Shown: positions 27,033 through 36,536, numbered from the stretch's first letter. The stretch is DNA of 64,000 bases from Streptomyces laurentii (GCA_002355495.1 AP017424.1:7443501-7507500), one strand, 5' to 3'. Program-made: numbers and translations. The notes: generated by a model not told the origin, from the sequence alone.

Positions 27033-28689
27033 CCTCGATCTTTCGTGACGGTCCGTCGGTTTCTTCGGCGGGCCGTTTCGGTTGTTCGGGCTGGTGATGG
27101 TCAGCTTGGTGGCCCGGCTGTCGCGTCGGGTGGGCGCCGGGTTCCACGGCTCCGGTCGGGGTGGTGCTGCTCGCAGGGACGGGGTGCTGGTCAGTCGGGG
27201 TTCGGGAGTGCGTCGAGCCGCGCCAGGGCGGCGGTGATCACGTCGGTCCAGGGCCAGTGGCGGGCGAATCTCAGGTGCCGGCGGCGGGCGGTCGTGACGA
27301 TCTGGGCGGCGGCGGAGAAGAGGCGGAGCCGGAGCCGGCGGGGCTCCCACCCGCGGGTCTCGCCGGTCAAGGCGAGCATGGGCATCCAGGCCAGCAGGTC
27401 GGGGGCGATCTGGACGATCTCCAGCCAGATCTGGTTCTGCGCGGTGTCGTGCAGGGGCAGGTTGCGCAGGCCGGTGGCCCGCGCGGCCCGGATGCGGTCC
27501 TCGGCCCGTGCCCGCTGGCGGTGCCGCAGTTCGAGTGCCGCGATCGGGATGCCAGTGGTGTTGGTGGCGAACGCGGTCAGCCGCAGGCCGTCGGCGTCGG
27601 TGATCCGCGACTGGGCGCCGGGGTGCGGTCGTTCCTTGCGGACGATCAGCCGCGTTCCCTGCGGCCGGCCCTTGAGGACGTCGCCGGTGAGTTCGGCGAC
27701 CCATGCGCCGTCGCGGATCTCTCCATCCGGCTCGACGGCCACTGTCCACGCGGCGGGCGGGATCTTGAGGACGGCCTGGTGGATGGTGTCGGTGATGGTC
27801 ATGCCGACCGAGTACGACAGCCACCGGCCCCGCTTCGCGAGCCAGGCGGCGAACTCGTGGGTGCCGCCTGCGGAGTCGGTACGGATCAGCGTCTGGCGTC
27901 CGCGCCGGTACTTCTTCGGCAGTTGGGCCAGGGCGAGTTGGGCGGTGGTGATGTGGTCGGCGGCGGTGTCGCTGCCCGCGTTGCCCGGCCTGAGCAGGCC
28001 GGCCACCGGCTCCCCGGCCCCGCCGCTTCCGTGATCGACGAACCCCATCAGAGGATGGTGTCCGAAGGTCTTCTTCCAGGTCGCGGTGGCGTCCTGCTTC
28101 TCGGAGTGGGCCGGCACGAGCACCCCGTCCAGGTCCACGACCACCTGCCCTTCGGCGTCCGGGGCCGCGTTCTTGGCCACGTTCCAGACGTGTTCGCGGG
28201 CTTCGGCCCGCGCGGCCCGTATCGCGGACAGGGCCTTCGGCCCAGCCGCGGCGAGGCTGTCGACGAGGCGGGAGACCGTCGGGTCGGACGCCACCGGCCC
28301 GAACACGGCCGGCTCGGCCCGCAGCATCCCGACATCCGCAAGGCAGTCCCCGCCCAGCGCGACCGCCAAGGCCACGTCCAGCAGGATCTTGCCCGGATCG
28401 TGCACCGCCCTCGGACGACGCCACGGCATCAGCGCCGCCGATATCGCCCGGTCCAGCCCGGCCTTGCGAACCGTCTCGACCAGCAGCACGGCCCCGGCCT
28501 GAAACACCACCCCGCGGCCACCGCCCTCAATGCGGACACGCGGGTACGACCCGATACTCTTCTTCACCTGAGAAGTGCCTCCGGCTGGAGCAGGAACAAG
28601 GACCTCGACAATCCTCATTCTTGCTGGTCAGAGGCACTTTTCGCACACCTGACCACCCGTCGGACGGCCCGCTTCCTGAAAGCGCGAGG
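27033..28689 (-). mobile_element. IS1380-family insertion sequence (complete)
   Basis: About 1.66 kb bounded by imperfect inverted ends CCTCGATCTTTC (27033) and CCTCGCGCTTTC (complement of 28678-28689), enclosing one intact transposase. Flanks are CTAT and CTAG, so a target duplication is not clean. The left end is 11 bases after the toxin-like gene; the right end abuts an IS110 transposase that has lost its N-terminus. Confidence 0.75.
27191..28618 (-). CDS. IS1380-family transposase
   Basis: Up to 475 residues, apparently intact. Recognisable features are KKSIGSYPRVRIEGGGRGVV at the start, DPTVSRLVDSLAAAGPKALS, VVVDLDGVLVPAHSEK (DDE Asp), LIRTDSAGGTHEFAAWLA (second Asp) and a C-terminal RRLRLRLFSAAAQIVTTARR typical of the family. 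The ATG at 28618 adds ~18 residues; the conserved start is more likely the GTG at about 28567 (VKKSIGSYP). Confidence 0.9.
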   Translation of the reverse strand: MRIVEVLVPAPAGGTSQVKKSIGSYPRVRIEGGGRGVVFQAGAVLLVETVRKAGLDRAISAALMPWRRPRAVHDPGKILLDVALAVALGGDCLADVGMLRAEPAVFGPVASDPTVSRLVDSLAAAGPKALSAIRAARAEAREHVWNVAKNAAPDAEGQVVVDLDGVLVPAHSEKQDATATWKKTFGHHPLMGFVDHGSGGAGEPVAGLLRPGNAGSDTAADHITTAQLALAQLPKKYRRGRQTLIRTDSAGGTHEFAAWLAKRGRWLSYSVGMTITDTIHQAVLKIPPAAWTVAVEPDGEIRDGAWVAELTGDVLKGRPQGTRLIVRKERPHPGAQSRITDADGLRLTAFATNTTGIPIAALELRHRQRARAEDRIRAARATGLRNLPLHDTAQNQIWLEIVQIAPDLLAWMPMLALTGETRGWEPRRLRLRLFSAAAQIVTTARRRHLRFARHWPWTDVITAALARLDALPNPD

Positions 28690-29551
28690 CTAGCCAGGGC
28701 TCGGATCGCCGACGACCTGGACGGCCTGCACCAGCTACTCGAACTCCTCACCACCCACGGCGACGCCGTGAACGCCCCAGTCCCTATCGCGATCGAGACC
28801 TCCCGCGGACTTCTCGTGGCATGCCTCCGCGCAACCGGCCGGCCTATTTACGCCATCAACCCGATGGCCGCCGCCCGTTACCGCGACCGCCACACGGTCA
28901 CCCGCAAGAAGTCCGACCACCTCGACGCCATGGTGCTCGGGAACATCCTGCGCACGGACAGGGCCGCGCACCGGCCGCTGCCTGACGACAGCGAGCTCGC
29001 CCGAGCAGTCGCCGTCCTCGCCCGCGCCCAGCAGGATGCCGTATGGGACCGGACCCAAGCCGGCAATAAACTCCGCTCTCACCTGCGCGAATACTTCCCC
29101 GGTTACCTCGCTGCCTTTCAGCGCAAACGCGAAGGGATCAGCGGCGGCGTCGCCCGCGCCGTGTTGGCAGCGGCCCCCACCCCCGAACAGGCCGCCAAGC
29201 TCACCCGCGCCCAGCTGCGCACGCTGCTGAAGAAGAGCGGCCTTCGCCGGGGCCGCACCGATCACCAGGGCGTCCGGCAGAAGCCTCGCCGTCATGGCCC
29301 GCAGGGTCAAAAACCAGCGCCTGGCCTCGGTCGGCTACGTCTGGGCCTTCGCCAGCCTGACCGCCTCACCCGGCGCCCGAGCCCACTACGACCGGCGACG
29401 AGCCGACGGAGACCGCCACACAGCCGCCCAGCGGAACCTCTTCAACCGCATGCTCGGCTGCCTCCACTACTGCCTCACCAAGCGCAGCCCATACGACGAA
29501 CAAGCCGCATTCCCGATCCTACCGGCCCCACAACTCACCATCGCCGCTTGA
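28690..29551 (+). pseudogene. IS110-family transposase, 5'-truncated and frameshifted
   Basis: Starts abruptly at the IS1380 edge. The DEDD nuclease domain lacks its first Asp region but has PIAIETSRGLLVACLRATG and DHLDAMVLGNILRTD. It runs to LLKKSGLRRG, then shifts frame and resumes as KNQRLASVGYVWAFASLTAS ... FNRMLGCLHYCLTKRSPYDE, ending at 29551. Most of the catalytic C-terminal domain is lost. Confidence 0.75.
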
Positions 29552-29979
29552 CAGATCAACTGCATCGGATATCTCTTTCCCCGGTCCTGACCTCGATGCC
29601 CGGCGTCGGCGTCAGGACCGCCGCCGTCCTGCTGGTCACCGTCGGCGACGGCACCAGCTTCCCCACCGCAGCCCACCTCGCCTCCTACGCCGGCCTCGCC
29701 CCGACAACGAAGTCGTCGGGAACCTCGATCCACAGCGAACACGCGCCCAGAGGCGGAAACCGGCAGCTCAAACGTGCCATGTTCCTCTCCGCCTTCGCCT
29801 GCATGAAGGCCGACCCCACCTCCCGCGCCTACTACGACAAGCAACGAGCACGCGGCAAAACCCACACCCAAGCCCTCCTCCGCCTCGCCCGCCAACGCAT
29901 CAGCGTCCTGTTCGCCATGCTCCGAGACGGCACCTTCTACGAATCCCGCACGCCCGCGGACGTCGAGCTCGCCGCATGA
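29552..29979 (+). pseudogene. second IS110-family transposase C-terminal fragment
   Basis: SMPGVGVRTAAVLLVTVGDG, then AAHLASYAGLAPTTKSSGTS, GGNRQLKRAMFLSAFACMKA and YYDKQRARGKTHTQALLRLA: the Transposase_20 domain with the helix-hairpin-helix and catalytic serine region. It belongs to a different copy from the fragment to its left. The downstream TTGACGAAGGACATAGAGGC (about 30019-30038) is a typical IS110 right end. Confidence 0.75.
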
Positions 29980-30059
29980 CCCCAGCAAGACCGAATCACC
30001 CCAAACCCGACAAGGATGCCTTGACGAAGGACATAGAGGCACCCCCCGGGACGGCTGGG

Positions 30060-30310
30060 GAGCGTAGGGGAAGCTCCGGCCTACGAGAACCTGTTCGCCG
30101 TATCTGTACCGGCGGTGGAACGAGGGCTGCACGGACGCGGCACTGCTTCATGCGGAGATCACCGAGCTCGGCTATCGCGGCAGTAAGCGGACCGTCCGCC
30201 GCCACCTGGAGCAGGTCCGGGCCAGCGGAAAGCCCGCACCCGACAAGCGCAAGGAGCTGACCGTCCGGAAAGCCAGCCGGCTGATCACCGCACATGACGC
30301 CCGGGGCCTG
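30060..30310 (+). pseudogene. ISL3-family transposase internal fragment
   Basis: YLYRRWNEGCTDAALLHAEI then LGYRGSKRTVRRHLEQVR corresponds to the helix-turn-helix inserted in ISL3 transposases. Nothing of the zinc finger or DDE triad is left. Confidence 0.65.
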
Positions 30311-30447
30311 CGCGGCGGTCTTGCGGACCCTGACGCGACGTACCGCTCGTCTCTCGGGCGTGTTTTCCGACATGCCGCTGTAACGATCAGCCCGTTCGGC
30401 CCATTACCCCATGACAGAACACACCAGGAGGGACAGGAGGTGCGGCA

Positions 30448-31011
30448 GTGCCCAACTACGACGCGGATCGTTTCACCGCAATCTATGACGGCTGCCGGCA
30501 ACGCGTGTGGGCGTATGTCGTCAGCCGTGCGGGACGTCAGGTCGCCGATGAGGTGGTGAACGAAACGTTCACCGTGGCCTGGCGCAAGCTGGACGACGTT
30601 CCCGAGCCGCCGCTGCCATGGCTGCTCGGAGTCGCCCGCAACATCCTGCGGGACAGCATCCGGGCGGAGGGCAGGCGCGCGTCGTTCGCCGCCGAACTGC
30701 GTTCCTGGGCGGAGCCCGCCGAGGCGGACATCGCCGAGGAGGTGTCCGAGCGAAGCGCGCTGCTCAAGGCGCTGGCCACGCTGCCGGAGGACGACCGGGA
30801 ACTGCTGATCCTCTCCGGGTGGCAGGGCCTGACCCCGGCACAGGCGGCCGAGGTGGTTGGCTGCTCGCCCATCACTCTGCGGGTCCGTCTGCACCGGGCG
30901 CGCAAACGTCTCACCCAGGCCGCGTCGGCCTCCCCGCTCATGGAGGAGGCTGCAGCCGTGCGGCGCACGTCCACCCGAGTCCGAATCGCCGTAGGAAAGG
31001 ATGCCCGGTGA
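30448..31011 (+). CDS. ECF-type RNA polymerase sigma factor
   Basis: 187 residues; GTG 30448 preceded by AGGAGG (30435-30440). Region 2 is RVWAYVVSRAGRQVADEVVN plus ETFTVAWRKLDDVPEPPLPW; region 4 has LATLPEDDRELLILSGWQGL, then TPAQAAEVVGCSPITLRVRLHRARKRL. It should direct RNA polymerase to a small regulon. Its stop overlaps the GTG of the next gene (GTGA), which encodes a membrane-anchored partner. Confidence 0.9.
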   Translation: MPNYDADRFTAIYDGCRQRVWAYVVSRAGRQVADEVVNETFTVAWRKLDDVPEPPLPWLLGVARNILRDSIRAEGRRASFAAELRSWAEPAEADIAEEVSERSALLKALATLPEDDRELLILSGWQGLTPAQAAEVVGCSPITLRVRLHRARKRLTQAASASPLMEEAAAVRRTSTRVRIAVGKDAR

Positions 31012-32156
31012 AGAACGACATCCTGCACCGCCTGACAGCCGCCCGCCCCGCCCACCTTGACCCCGGCCGCCGCACGCCGTCGCCGGTTCGGGAAGAGGAG
31101 CTCGCAACGATCATGATCCGTCCGCGCGCGACGCGCATGGTTCGCGCCACCGCCCAGCCGCGGAGGGTAGGCCGCCCTCTCCTCTCGGGTCTCGCCCTGG
31201 CCACCGCGATGGCGGTGGCGGCTGTGGTGATCACTGACACCGCGCCGGAGAAGCCAGGACCTGCGCCCTCCGCGGCGTCGGGCTCCGGCAGCCAGATCCT
31301 TCTCGCTGCCGCCTCCCACGTCAGGCAGCAACCGGCTGGCTCCGGCACCTACTGGTACGTGGAGGAACACGCCGGTTCCCTCCACAAGGTCCCCGGCAAG
31401 AACTACACCGTCGCCGTTCGCAACGAACAGCGGTCCTGGACGGCCGCCGCCAAGAACAAGCAGTGGTCGCAGTTCCTGGACCCGGGGGCCCGCCCGGCCA
31501 CGAAAGCCGACGAGGCGGCATGGAAGGCGGACGGTTCCCCCACGTCGTGGAACCTGACGGGTGAGACCGTCACCTACGCCGGCAGGGGCGAGATCGAGCA
31601 CGATGCCCCCGGCGGAATCTCGGACAGCGGCACGACGGGCGACCTCCCCCTCCGCCTCCTGGCCACGCTCCCCACCGATGAAAAGGCCCTCCGCGAGCGC
31701 TTGTTCGCCCTGGTCGACAAGGACTACAACGCCCCCGAGGAAATCCTCGACCGGACGGTCGTCGACACAGCCGTCCGACTCGCCACGACTCTCCCGTCCA
31801 CCCCGGCCCTGCGCGCCGCCGCCTACCGCCTCCTCGCCGCCGAACCCGGCGTGCGCTCCCTCGGGGACGTCAAGGACCACACCGGCCGCACCGGCTACGC
31901 CGTCGCCCTCCGCAGCCCCCGCGAGCACGACCCCGAACTCCGCCTGATCTTCGACAAGTCCACGGGCATGCCGCTCGGCACCGAGACAGTCGCCACACGG
32001 AGCGGTGACGGTGTGAGCAAGGGCGAGGTGCAGTACTACACGACGATCACCTCGATGAAGTGGACCGAGGAGGCACCGCCGTTCGACACCGACACCGAGG
32101 ACCCGGGCCCGAATTCCACTCCGGGCGAGGAGCCGGATACCGAGCCGGCCCGCTGA
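31008..32156 (+). CDS. CU044_5270-type membrane-anchored protein (sigma factor partner)
   Basis: 382 residues. It has a cytoplasmic N-terminus, one membrane helix near residue 65-80 (LLSGLALATAMAVAAVVITD), and a large extracellular domain (ILLAAASHVRQQPAGSGTYW, YLFDKST-like LIFDKSTGMPLGTETVA). This architecture accompanies ECF sigma factors in many Streptomyces and may sense or transmit an envelope signal, like an anti-sigma factor. The C-terminus is acidic and proline-rich. Coupled to the sigma gene by a GTGA overlap. Confidence 0.75.
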   Translation: MKNDILHRLTAARPAHLDPGRRTPSPVREEELATIMIRPRATRMVRATAQPRRVGRPLLSGLALATAMAVAAVVITDTAPEKPGPAPSAASGSGSQILLAAASHVRQQPAGSGTYWYVEEHAGSLHKVPGKNYTVAVRNEQRSWTAAAKNKQWSQFLDPGARPATKADEAAWKADGSPTSWNLTGETVTYAGRGEIEHDAPGGISDSGTTGDLPLRLLATLPTDEKALRERLFALVDKDYNAPEEILDRTVVDTAVRLATTLPSTPALRAAAYRLLAAEPGVRSLGDVKDHTGRTGYAVALRSPREHDPELRLIFDKSTGMPLGTETVATRSGDGVSKGEVQYYTTITSMKWTEEAPPFDTDTEDPGPNSTPGEEPDTEPAR

Positions 32157-32224
32157 GGGCACTGTCACGTTGACCGGCCGGGTGGGATGATCTTCTGGTG
32201 GTCGCGCCGGGGAGGGATTCGTTC

Positions 32225-32390
32225 GTGTCGTCCGCGTCGCCGTCGTACAAGGGCCACCGGTACCCGGTGGAGGTGATCGCGCACGCGGTATGACTGTACT
32301 TCCGCTTCCCGCTGTCCTTCCGCGAGGTCGAGGAGCTGATGCTCCGCCGAGTTCGGCCAGGCCTACGCGGACGGACTGCGCCGCCGGTAA
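32225..32390 (+). pseudogene. IS6-family transposase relic
   Basis: SYKGHRYPVEVIAHAV, a stop, then LYFRFPLSFREVEELMLRR, the typical start of an IS6-type transposase. After a deletion FGQAYADGLRRR follows. The DDE core is gone. Confidence 0.7.
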
Positions 32391-32429
32391 CCACCGTGGA
32401 CACGGCCGGACACGGCACCGCAGTCAGGG

Positions 32430-33150
32430 CACGCCGCCTCGGGCGTCACCGACCGAGCCGATCGAGGCCGCGATGCCCGCGTCGTTCAGGTGCTCGGCGA
32501 GCAGGAAACTCGTGTATTGCGACCCGGCATCGGAGTGATGTATCAACTCGCCGCGCCGGTAAGGGTGTTCGTCGCGGTCGCGTTGCCACAAGGCCATCTC
32601 GAGGGCGTCCAGGACGAGCCTTGTCTCCTTCGACATGGCGGCCGACCAGCCGACGATCCGGCGGGAGAAGGTATCCACGACGAAGGCGACGTAGACCACT
32701 CCGGACCAGGTGTTGACCTAGGTGAAGTCGGCGGCCCGGCAACGGTTGGGGGCCGGCGCGACGAACTTACGGTCCACGAGGTCGGGGGCCCGCTCCACGG
32801 AGCCGCCCGGAACCGTCGTGATGATCTTCTTCCCGCGGACGGCGCCGGTGATGCCGAGTTCCCGCATCAGACGTTCGACGGTGCACCGGGCCACTTCGTG
32901 GCCCTGGCGGTGCAGCTCACGCCGGATCTTCCTGGCGCCGTAGACACGGAAGTTGGCCTCGTGGACCTCGCGGATCAGTCCCTTGAGGGCGGTATCCCGC
33001 ACCTGCCGGGCCGAGGGTTCGGCGGCGCGTTTCCTGGCCGCGTAGTAGGTGGAGGGGGCGATCTTGCACTCGTGCTCGGTGAGCACGCGGCAGATCGGCT
33101 CGACACCGCCGAAGCGGGCCCGGTGCTCGTCGATGAACGCTACGAGCGTG
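32430..33150 (-). pseudogene. IS3 orfB transposase with in-frame stop and truncated C-terminus
   Basis: LTEHECKIAPSTYYAARKR, then YGARKIRRELHRQGHEVARC, then FVAPAPNRCRAADFT, a TAG at about 32718, then VNTWSGVVYVAFVVDTFSRR and HSDAGSQYTSFLLAEHLNDA. The TAG falls where a Tyr is usual (DFTYVNTW), and the final Glu of the DDE triad is lost with the C-terminus. Confidence 0.8.
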
Positions 33151-33466
33151 TGTGTGGCCGGTCGAGCTCGGCCGCGAAGAAAGACGCCGCGGCTTTCAGG
33201 ATCTCATTCGCCCGCTTGAGTTCGGCGTTCTCCTTCTTCAGGGCCTTGAGCCGGGCGGACTCCTCCGTCGTCGTCCCCGGACGCGTCCCCGCGTCGATAT
33301 CGTGCCGCTTCAGCCAGTTCCGCAGGGTCTCGCGGGACCCGATGCCGAGCTTCTCGGTCACCGCCTGCAAAGCGGCCGTCTCATTCGGGTAGTCGCCGCG
33401 CACCTCGACGACCATGCGCACCGCACGGCGGCGGAGCTCAAGCGGGTAACGGGAAGGTCGTGCCAT
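33140..33466 (-). CDS. IS3 orfA (HTH protein)
   Basis: 108 residues: MARPSRYPLELRRRAVRMVV, then LGIGSRETLRNWLKRHDIDA, then a leucine-zipper-like ARLKALKKENAELKRANEIL. In intact IS3 elements it is joined to orfB by -1 frameshifting near its end; here the downstream orfB is broken, so it is probably non-functional. Confidence 0.85.
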   Translation of the reverse strand: MARPSRYPLELRRRAVRMVVEVRGDYPNETAALQAVTEKLGIGSRETLRNWLKRHDIDAGTRPGTTTEESARLKALKKENAELKRANEILKAAASFFAAELDRPHTRS

Positions 33467-33482
33467 GACTCGATCCTTTCAT

Positions 33483-34963
33483 CCTCGATCCACCGCGTGG
33501 TTCCCACGATGCGGCTGGCCGAGCGGTGCGGGCTACCCGCTCTGGTGGCCGCGAAGGTGAAGCTGACCGGCGCGAAGAACGGCGCCGGGACGGCCGCCGA
33601 GGCGAAGGCTCTGTCGATCGTGGGCGGGATGGTGGCCGGGGCGGACAGCGTCGATGACCTGGACGTGCTGCGCCACGGCGGCCTGCCCCGCCTGTTCGGC
33701 GGCGTGCGCGCCCCGTCCACGCTGGGCACCTTCCTGCGCGCGTTCACCTGGGGGCACGTGCGCCAACTGGAGTCCGCAGCACGGGCGTTCACCTGCAACC
33801 CCGCCGCGCACACCGGCCTGGTCCCCGCCGGGGACGAGGTGGTGTTCGTGGACATCGACTCCAAGGTCAAGCAGGTCTACGGCCCGGCCAAGCGGGGCGC
33901 CTCCTTCGGCTACACCAAACAGCGCGGCCTGCACTTCCAGATCGTCACGGTCAAGACGGGCACCTGCGCGCCGGTGATCGTGGCTACCCGCCTGCGCAAG
34001 GGGTCGGCAGGCTCCGGCAAGGGAGCGGCGAGTCTGCTGCGCGAGGCCCTTTCCACCGTGCGGGCGATGGGCATCACCGCGCAGATCATCGTCCGCGCCG
34101 ACTCCGCGTACTTCTCCCACACGGTCGTCGAGGTCTGCCGCAAGGCCGGGGCCCGCTTCTCCCTCGCCGTCGCGGTCAGGAGGAAGATCCGCGAGGCCAT
34201 CACCGCCATCCCCGAGGACGCGTGGACGCCGATCAAGTACGCCGCCGCCGTCTGGGACGACCAGGAGGAACGCTGGATCTCCGACGCCGAGATCGCCGAA
34301 GTCCCCTTCACCGCGTTCACCAGCAAGAAGAAGGCGTTCCACGCCACCGCCCGGCTGATCGTACGCCGCGTGAAGCGGCTGAACCCCAAGAGCGTGCCCG
34401 AGGGGCAGGCCGAACTGTTCGCCGTCTGGCGCCACCACGTCATCTTCACCGACAGCCCGTTCGTCCTGGCCCAGGCCGAACCCATGCACCGCGAACACGC
34501 CCAGGTCGAGCAGGTCTTCGCCGACCTGGAGGACTCCGCGCTCGCCCACCCGCCGTCAGGGAAGTTCACCGCGAACGCCGCCTGGCTCACCCTCGCAGCC
34601 ACCGCCTACAACCTCACCCTCGCGGCCGGCCACCTCGCCTCCGTCTTCCACGCCAGAGACCGTACCGGAACGATCCGCCGCCACCTGATCAACATCCCCG
34701 CCCGGATCGCCACCGGCGCCCGACGCCTCACCCTCCACCTGCCCCAACGCTGGCGCTGGGCCGACGACTTCACCGACCTGTGGACGGCGACCGGACAGCG
34801 CATGGTCACCTGACCCACGCGACCGCCTTGCCCGCCCACGACCCGAAAGACCTCGGAGACCCCGTACCGGACGGCCACCCGGCGATCACCGCTGCCCGCA
34901 TCCCGAAGAAACACCCCGAACCCGCCCGACACCCGTGATCGGAATTCACGCGGTGGATCGAGG
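33483..34963 (+). mobile_element. complete IS1380-like element with perfect 17-bp inverted ends and target duplication
   Basis: Terminal repeats CCTCGATCCACCGCGTG at 33483-33499 and its exact complement at 34947-34963. Direct repeats TTCAT at 33478-33482 and 34964-34968 are the target duplication. Total length is 1481 bp. Intact ends plus duplication and an intact gene imply recent insertion, here into an IS3 element just upstream of its orfA. Confidence 0.9.
33509..34813 (+). CDS. IS1380-type DDE transposase
   Basis: About 434 residues from ATG 33509, ten bases inside the left repeat. Motifs: AKALSIVGGMVAGADSVDDL, VVFVDIDSKVKQVYGPAKRG (Asp), ITAQIIVRADSAYFSHTVVE (Asp), and EPMHREHAQVEQVFADLEDS (Glu region), with WLTLAATAYNLTLAAGHLAS near the end. 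The start is shorter than some relatives, which carry ~25 more N-terminal residues. Confidence 0.9.
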   Translation: MRLAERCGLPALVAAKVKLTGAKNGAGTAAEAKALSIVGGMVAGADSVDDLDVLRHGGLPRLFGGVRAPSTLGTFLRAFTWGHVRQLESAARAFTCNPAAHTGLVPAGDEVVFVDIDSKVKQVYGPAKRGASFGYTKQRGLHFQIVTVKTGTCAPVIVATRLRKGSAGSGKGAASLLREALSTVRAMGITAQIIVRADSAYFSHTVVEVCRKAGARFSLAVAVRRKIREAITAIPEDAWTPIKYAAAVWDDQEERWISDAEIAEVPFTAFTSKKKAFHATARLIVRRVKRLNPKSVPEGQAELFAVWRHHVIFTDSPFVLAQAEPMHREHAQVEQVFADLEDSALAHPPSGKFTANAAWLTLAATAYNLTLAAGHLASVFHARDRTGTIRRHLINIPARIATGARRLTLHLPQRWRWADDFTDLWTATGQRMVT

Positions 34964-34999
34964 TTCATAAAATCGAGTCTCCATTCGAACCGGGGCGGT

Positions 35000-35170
35000 T
35001 CAGCGGAACCCCTTCCCGTGCACACCGAGCAGTCCGATGGCGAGGACACAGGCGAGGCCGCCGTCGGTGATGGCCACCGCCGGGCTGGTGAGGTCGGCGG
35101 CGGATCCGGCGAGGAAGTCGCCGAGCCGGGGGCCGCCCGCGACGAGACCTCGTCCTCGGCCTTCTCCCCC
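35000..35170 (-). pseudogene. MFS transporter C-terminal remnant
   Basis: On the minus strand RGLVAGGPRLGDFLAGSAAD then LTSPAVAITDGGLACVLAIG and LLGVHGKGFR: the last one to two helices of an MFS exporter. The stop codon TGA is the first triplet of the IS3 terminus, so the reading frame was cut by that insertion. The N-terminal bulk is absent; the GNAT gene occupies the upstream position. Confidence 0.65.
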
Positions 35171-35189
35171 GTCTCCTGCCGGGTGGCGC

Positions 35190-35648
35190 TCACGCGGCGT
35201 CGGCCGTGAGGTCGAAGCGGAGCTCGGGGCGGGCCCAGTGGGTGTGCCCGGCGGGCGGGACGGTGCCGGTGCGGCGGGCGCCGGTGCGCAGGTAGAACTC
35301 CTCGGCGGGCGGATGGGCCACGACCCGTATGGAATCGAGCCCGGCGGCCCGCCCCTCCCCGGTCATGTGCTCCATGAGCAGCCGCCCGATGCCGCGGCCC
35401 TGCGCCTCGTCGGCGACGAAGGCCAGGTCGAGCTCGGCCTCGTCGAGGAGCAGGGCGTAGAAGCCGAGGACACGGCCGGCCGCGTCGACGGCGACGTACA
35501 CGGGGTGGTGCTCGATGTAGGCGCCGCCGACCTGGTAGCCGTCGACCATCGAGGCGTACTCCCCGGCATAGGCGCCGGAGGTGCGGACGAGCCGGGTGAG
35601 CCGTCGGGAGTCGTCGGCGGTGGCGCGCCGGAGAGTGATGTCGGACAT
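35190..35648 (-). CDS. GNAT-family N-acetyltransferase
   Basis: A 152-residue cytoplasmic acetyltransferase. Acetyl-CoA binding motif A is FVADEAQGRGIGRLLMEHM (Q/RxxGxG/A satisfied as QGRGIG) and motif B is VAHPPAEEFYLRTGARRTGT. It opens SDITLRRATADDSRRL, the usual family start. Substrate unknown. Divergent from the small gene at 35729. Confidence 0.9.
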   Translation of the reverse strand: MSDITLRRATADDSRRLTRLVRTSGAYAGEYASMVDGYQVGGAYIEHHPVYVAVDAAGRVLGFYALLLDEAELDLAFVADEAQGRGIGRLLMEHMTGEGRAAGLDSIRVVAHPPAEEFYLRTGARRTGTVPPAGHTHWARPELRFDLTADAA

Positions 35649-35728
35649 GGCTTCGAGTATAGGACCGAACCCAGGGGAAGATCCTTACATTTTGATCCCG
35701 GTCCGTCGGCGGGCGGAGCCCCCCTAAA

Positions 35729-36232
35729 GTGATCGACATGACGGAGTGGCAGATATCCGACGAGGAGGGCGGGCGGCTCGCCGCCCGCTGGTGGCAGTGG
35801 GCGCAGTCGGCACCGGAGGACCGCGGTCCGGTCGCGGACACGACCGGGGAGCACGCGGGCTGGCAGCAGCCGGACGACGTGTGGTTCCTGGCCGGCACGT
35901 ACGGCGGCCGGGTGGTGCGCCGCTGCGAGATCCCGGCGGGCCGTCCGCTGTTCCTCCCGGTTCTCAACCGCTGCCACACCAAGGCGCATTCGCGGACGCC
36001 GCTGGGCCTGGAGATCGCCCGCGCGAGGGCGTACCTGAACGGCGGCCCGATCCCCTTCCGCCGCTTCACCACCCAGCCGTTCCGCATGGACGACCGCATG
36101 TACCTGTCGTGGGGCATCTGGGCCGCGGTCACTCCGCTGCTCCCGGGCCAGTACGTCCTGGAGATCGACGCGGCCTCGACCGGCGGCTTCCACGTCGACA
36201 CGACGTACCACCTGACCGCCGCCCCCGTGTAG
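35729..36232 (+). CDS. conserved-looking hypothetical protein
   Basis: 167 residues; the GTG at 35729 is 10 bases after a GGAG, with an ATG three codons later as alternative. Soluble and rich in Trp/aromatics: WWQWAQSAPEDRGPVADTTG, DDVWFLAGTYGGRVVRRCEI, PLFLPVLNRCHTKAHSRTPL, and a C-terminal beta-rich stretch (YVLEIDAASTGGFHVDTTYH). Not recognised; it may be a beta-sandwich binding protein. Confidence 0.6.
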   Translation: MIDMTEWQISDEEGGRLAARWWQWAQSAPEDRGPVADTTGEHAGWQQPDDVWFLAGTYGGRVVRRCEIPAGRPLFLPVLNRCHTKAHSRTPLGLEIARARAYLNGGPIPFRRFTTQPFRMDDRMYLSWGIWAAVTPLLPGQYVLEIDAASTGGFHVDTTYHLTAAPV

Positions 36233-36263
36233 GTCCAAGGATGCCGGGGCCAGGAAGTGGCCG

Positions 36264-36527
36264 GTGACGACCGGGACGGCGAGCAAGGTCGCCGTCTCGA
36301 AGCTGGTCAACAGCCTCAAGGGCGTCTCCGCTCGCCGGATACGGCAGGAGTTCACCGGCCGGTTCAACCGCGCCATCATGCACGGGCGCCTGTGGTCCCC
36401 CTCCTATTTCTCCGCATCGTGCGGCGGAGCACCGTTGACGATCGTCCGCCAGTACATCGAGCAGCAAAAACGTCCACTCCAAAGTGCACGTCAGAGCAAT
36501 CTTGAGATTCATTCATCCCCGGCGTGA
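36264..36527 (+). pseudogene. IS200/IS605 TnpA C-terminal fragment
   Basis: SKLVNSLKGVSARRIRQEFT, then NRAIMHGRLWSPSYFSASCG and IVRQYIEQQKRP, the C-terminal half of a Y1 transposase including its tyrosine helix (RQYIEQQKRP). The HUH metal site is missing from the N-terminus, so it is inactive. Confidence 0.85.
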
Positions 36528-36536
36528 ACGCCGGGG
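36517..36536. repeat. IS605-type end hairpin
   Basis: A perfect 9-bp stem, CCCCGGCGT then GA then ACGCCGGGG, followed by CTTTC, just after the TnpA fragment. This is the usual subterminal hairpin at the end of IS200/IS605 elements and could also act as a terminator. Confidence 0.7.

Larger units (their letters stand above)
32430..35003 (-). mobile_element. IS3-family element, truncated, carrying a nested IS1380-like element
   Basis: On the minus strand the left IS3 end is TGAACCGCCCCGG (34991-35003). orfA lies at 33466-33140 and orfB runs to about 32430, where it is cut off by IS6 debris. Between the IS3 end and orfA sits a complete IS1380-like element (33483-34963) with a 5-bp TTCAT duplication. 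The IS3 end supplies the stop codon of the MFS fragment to its right. Confidence 0.75.
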
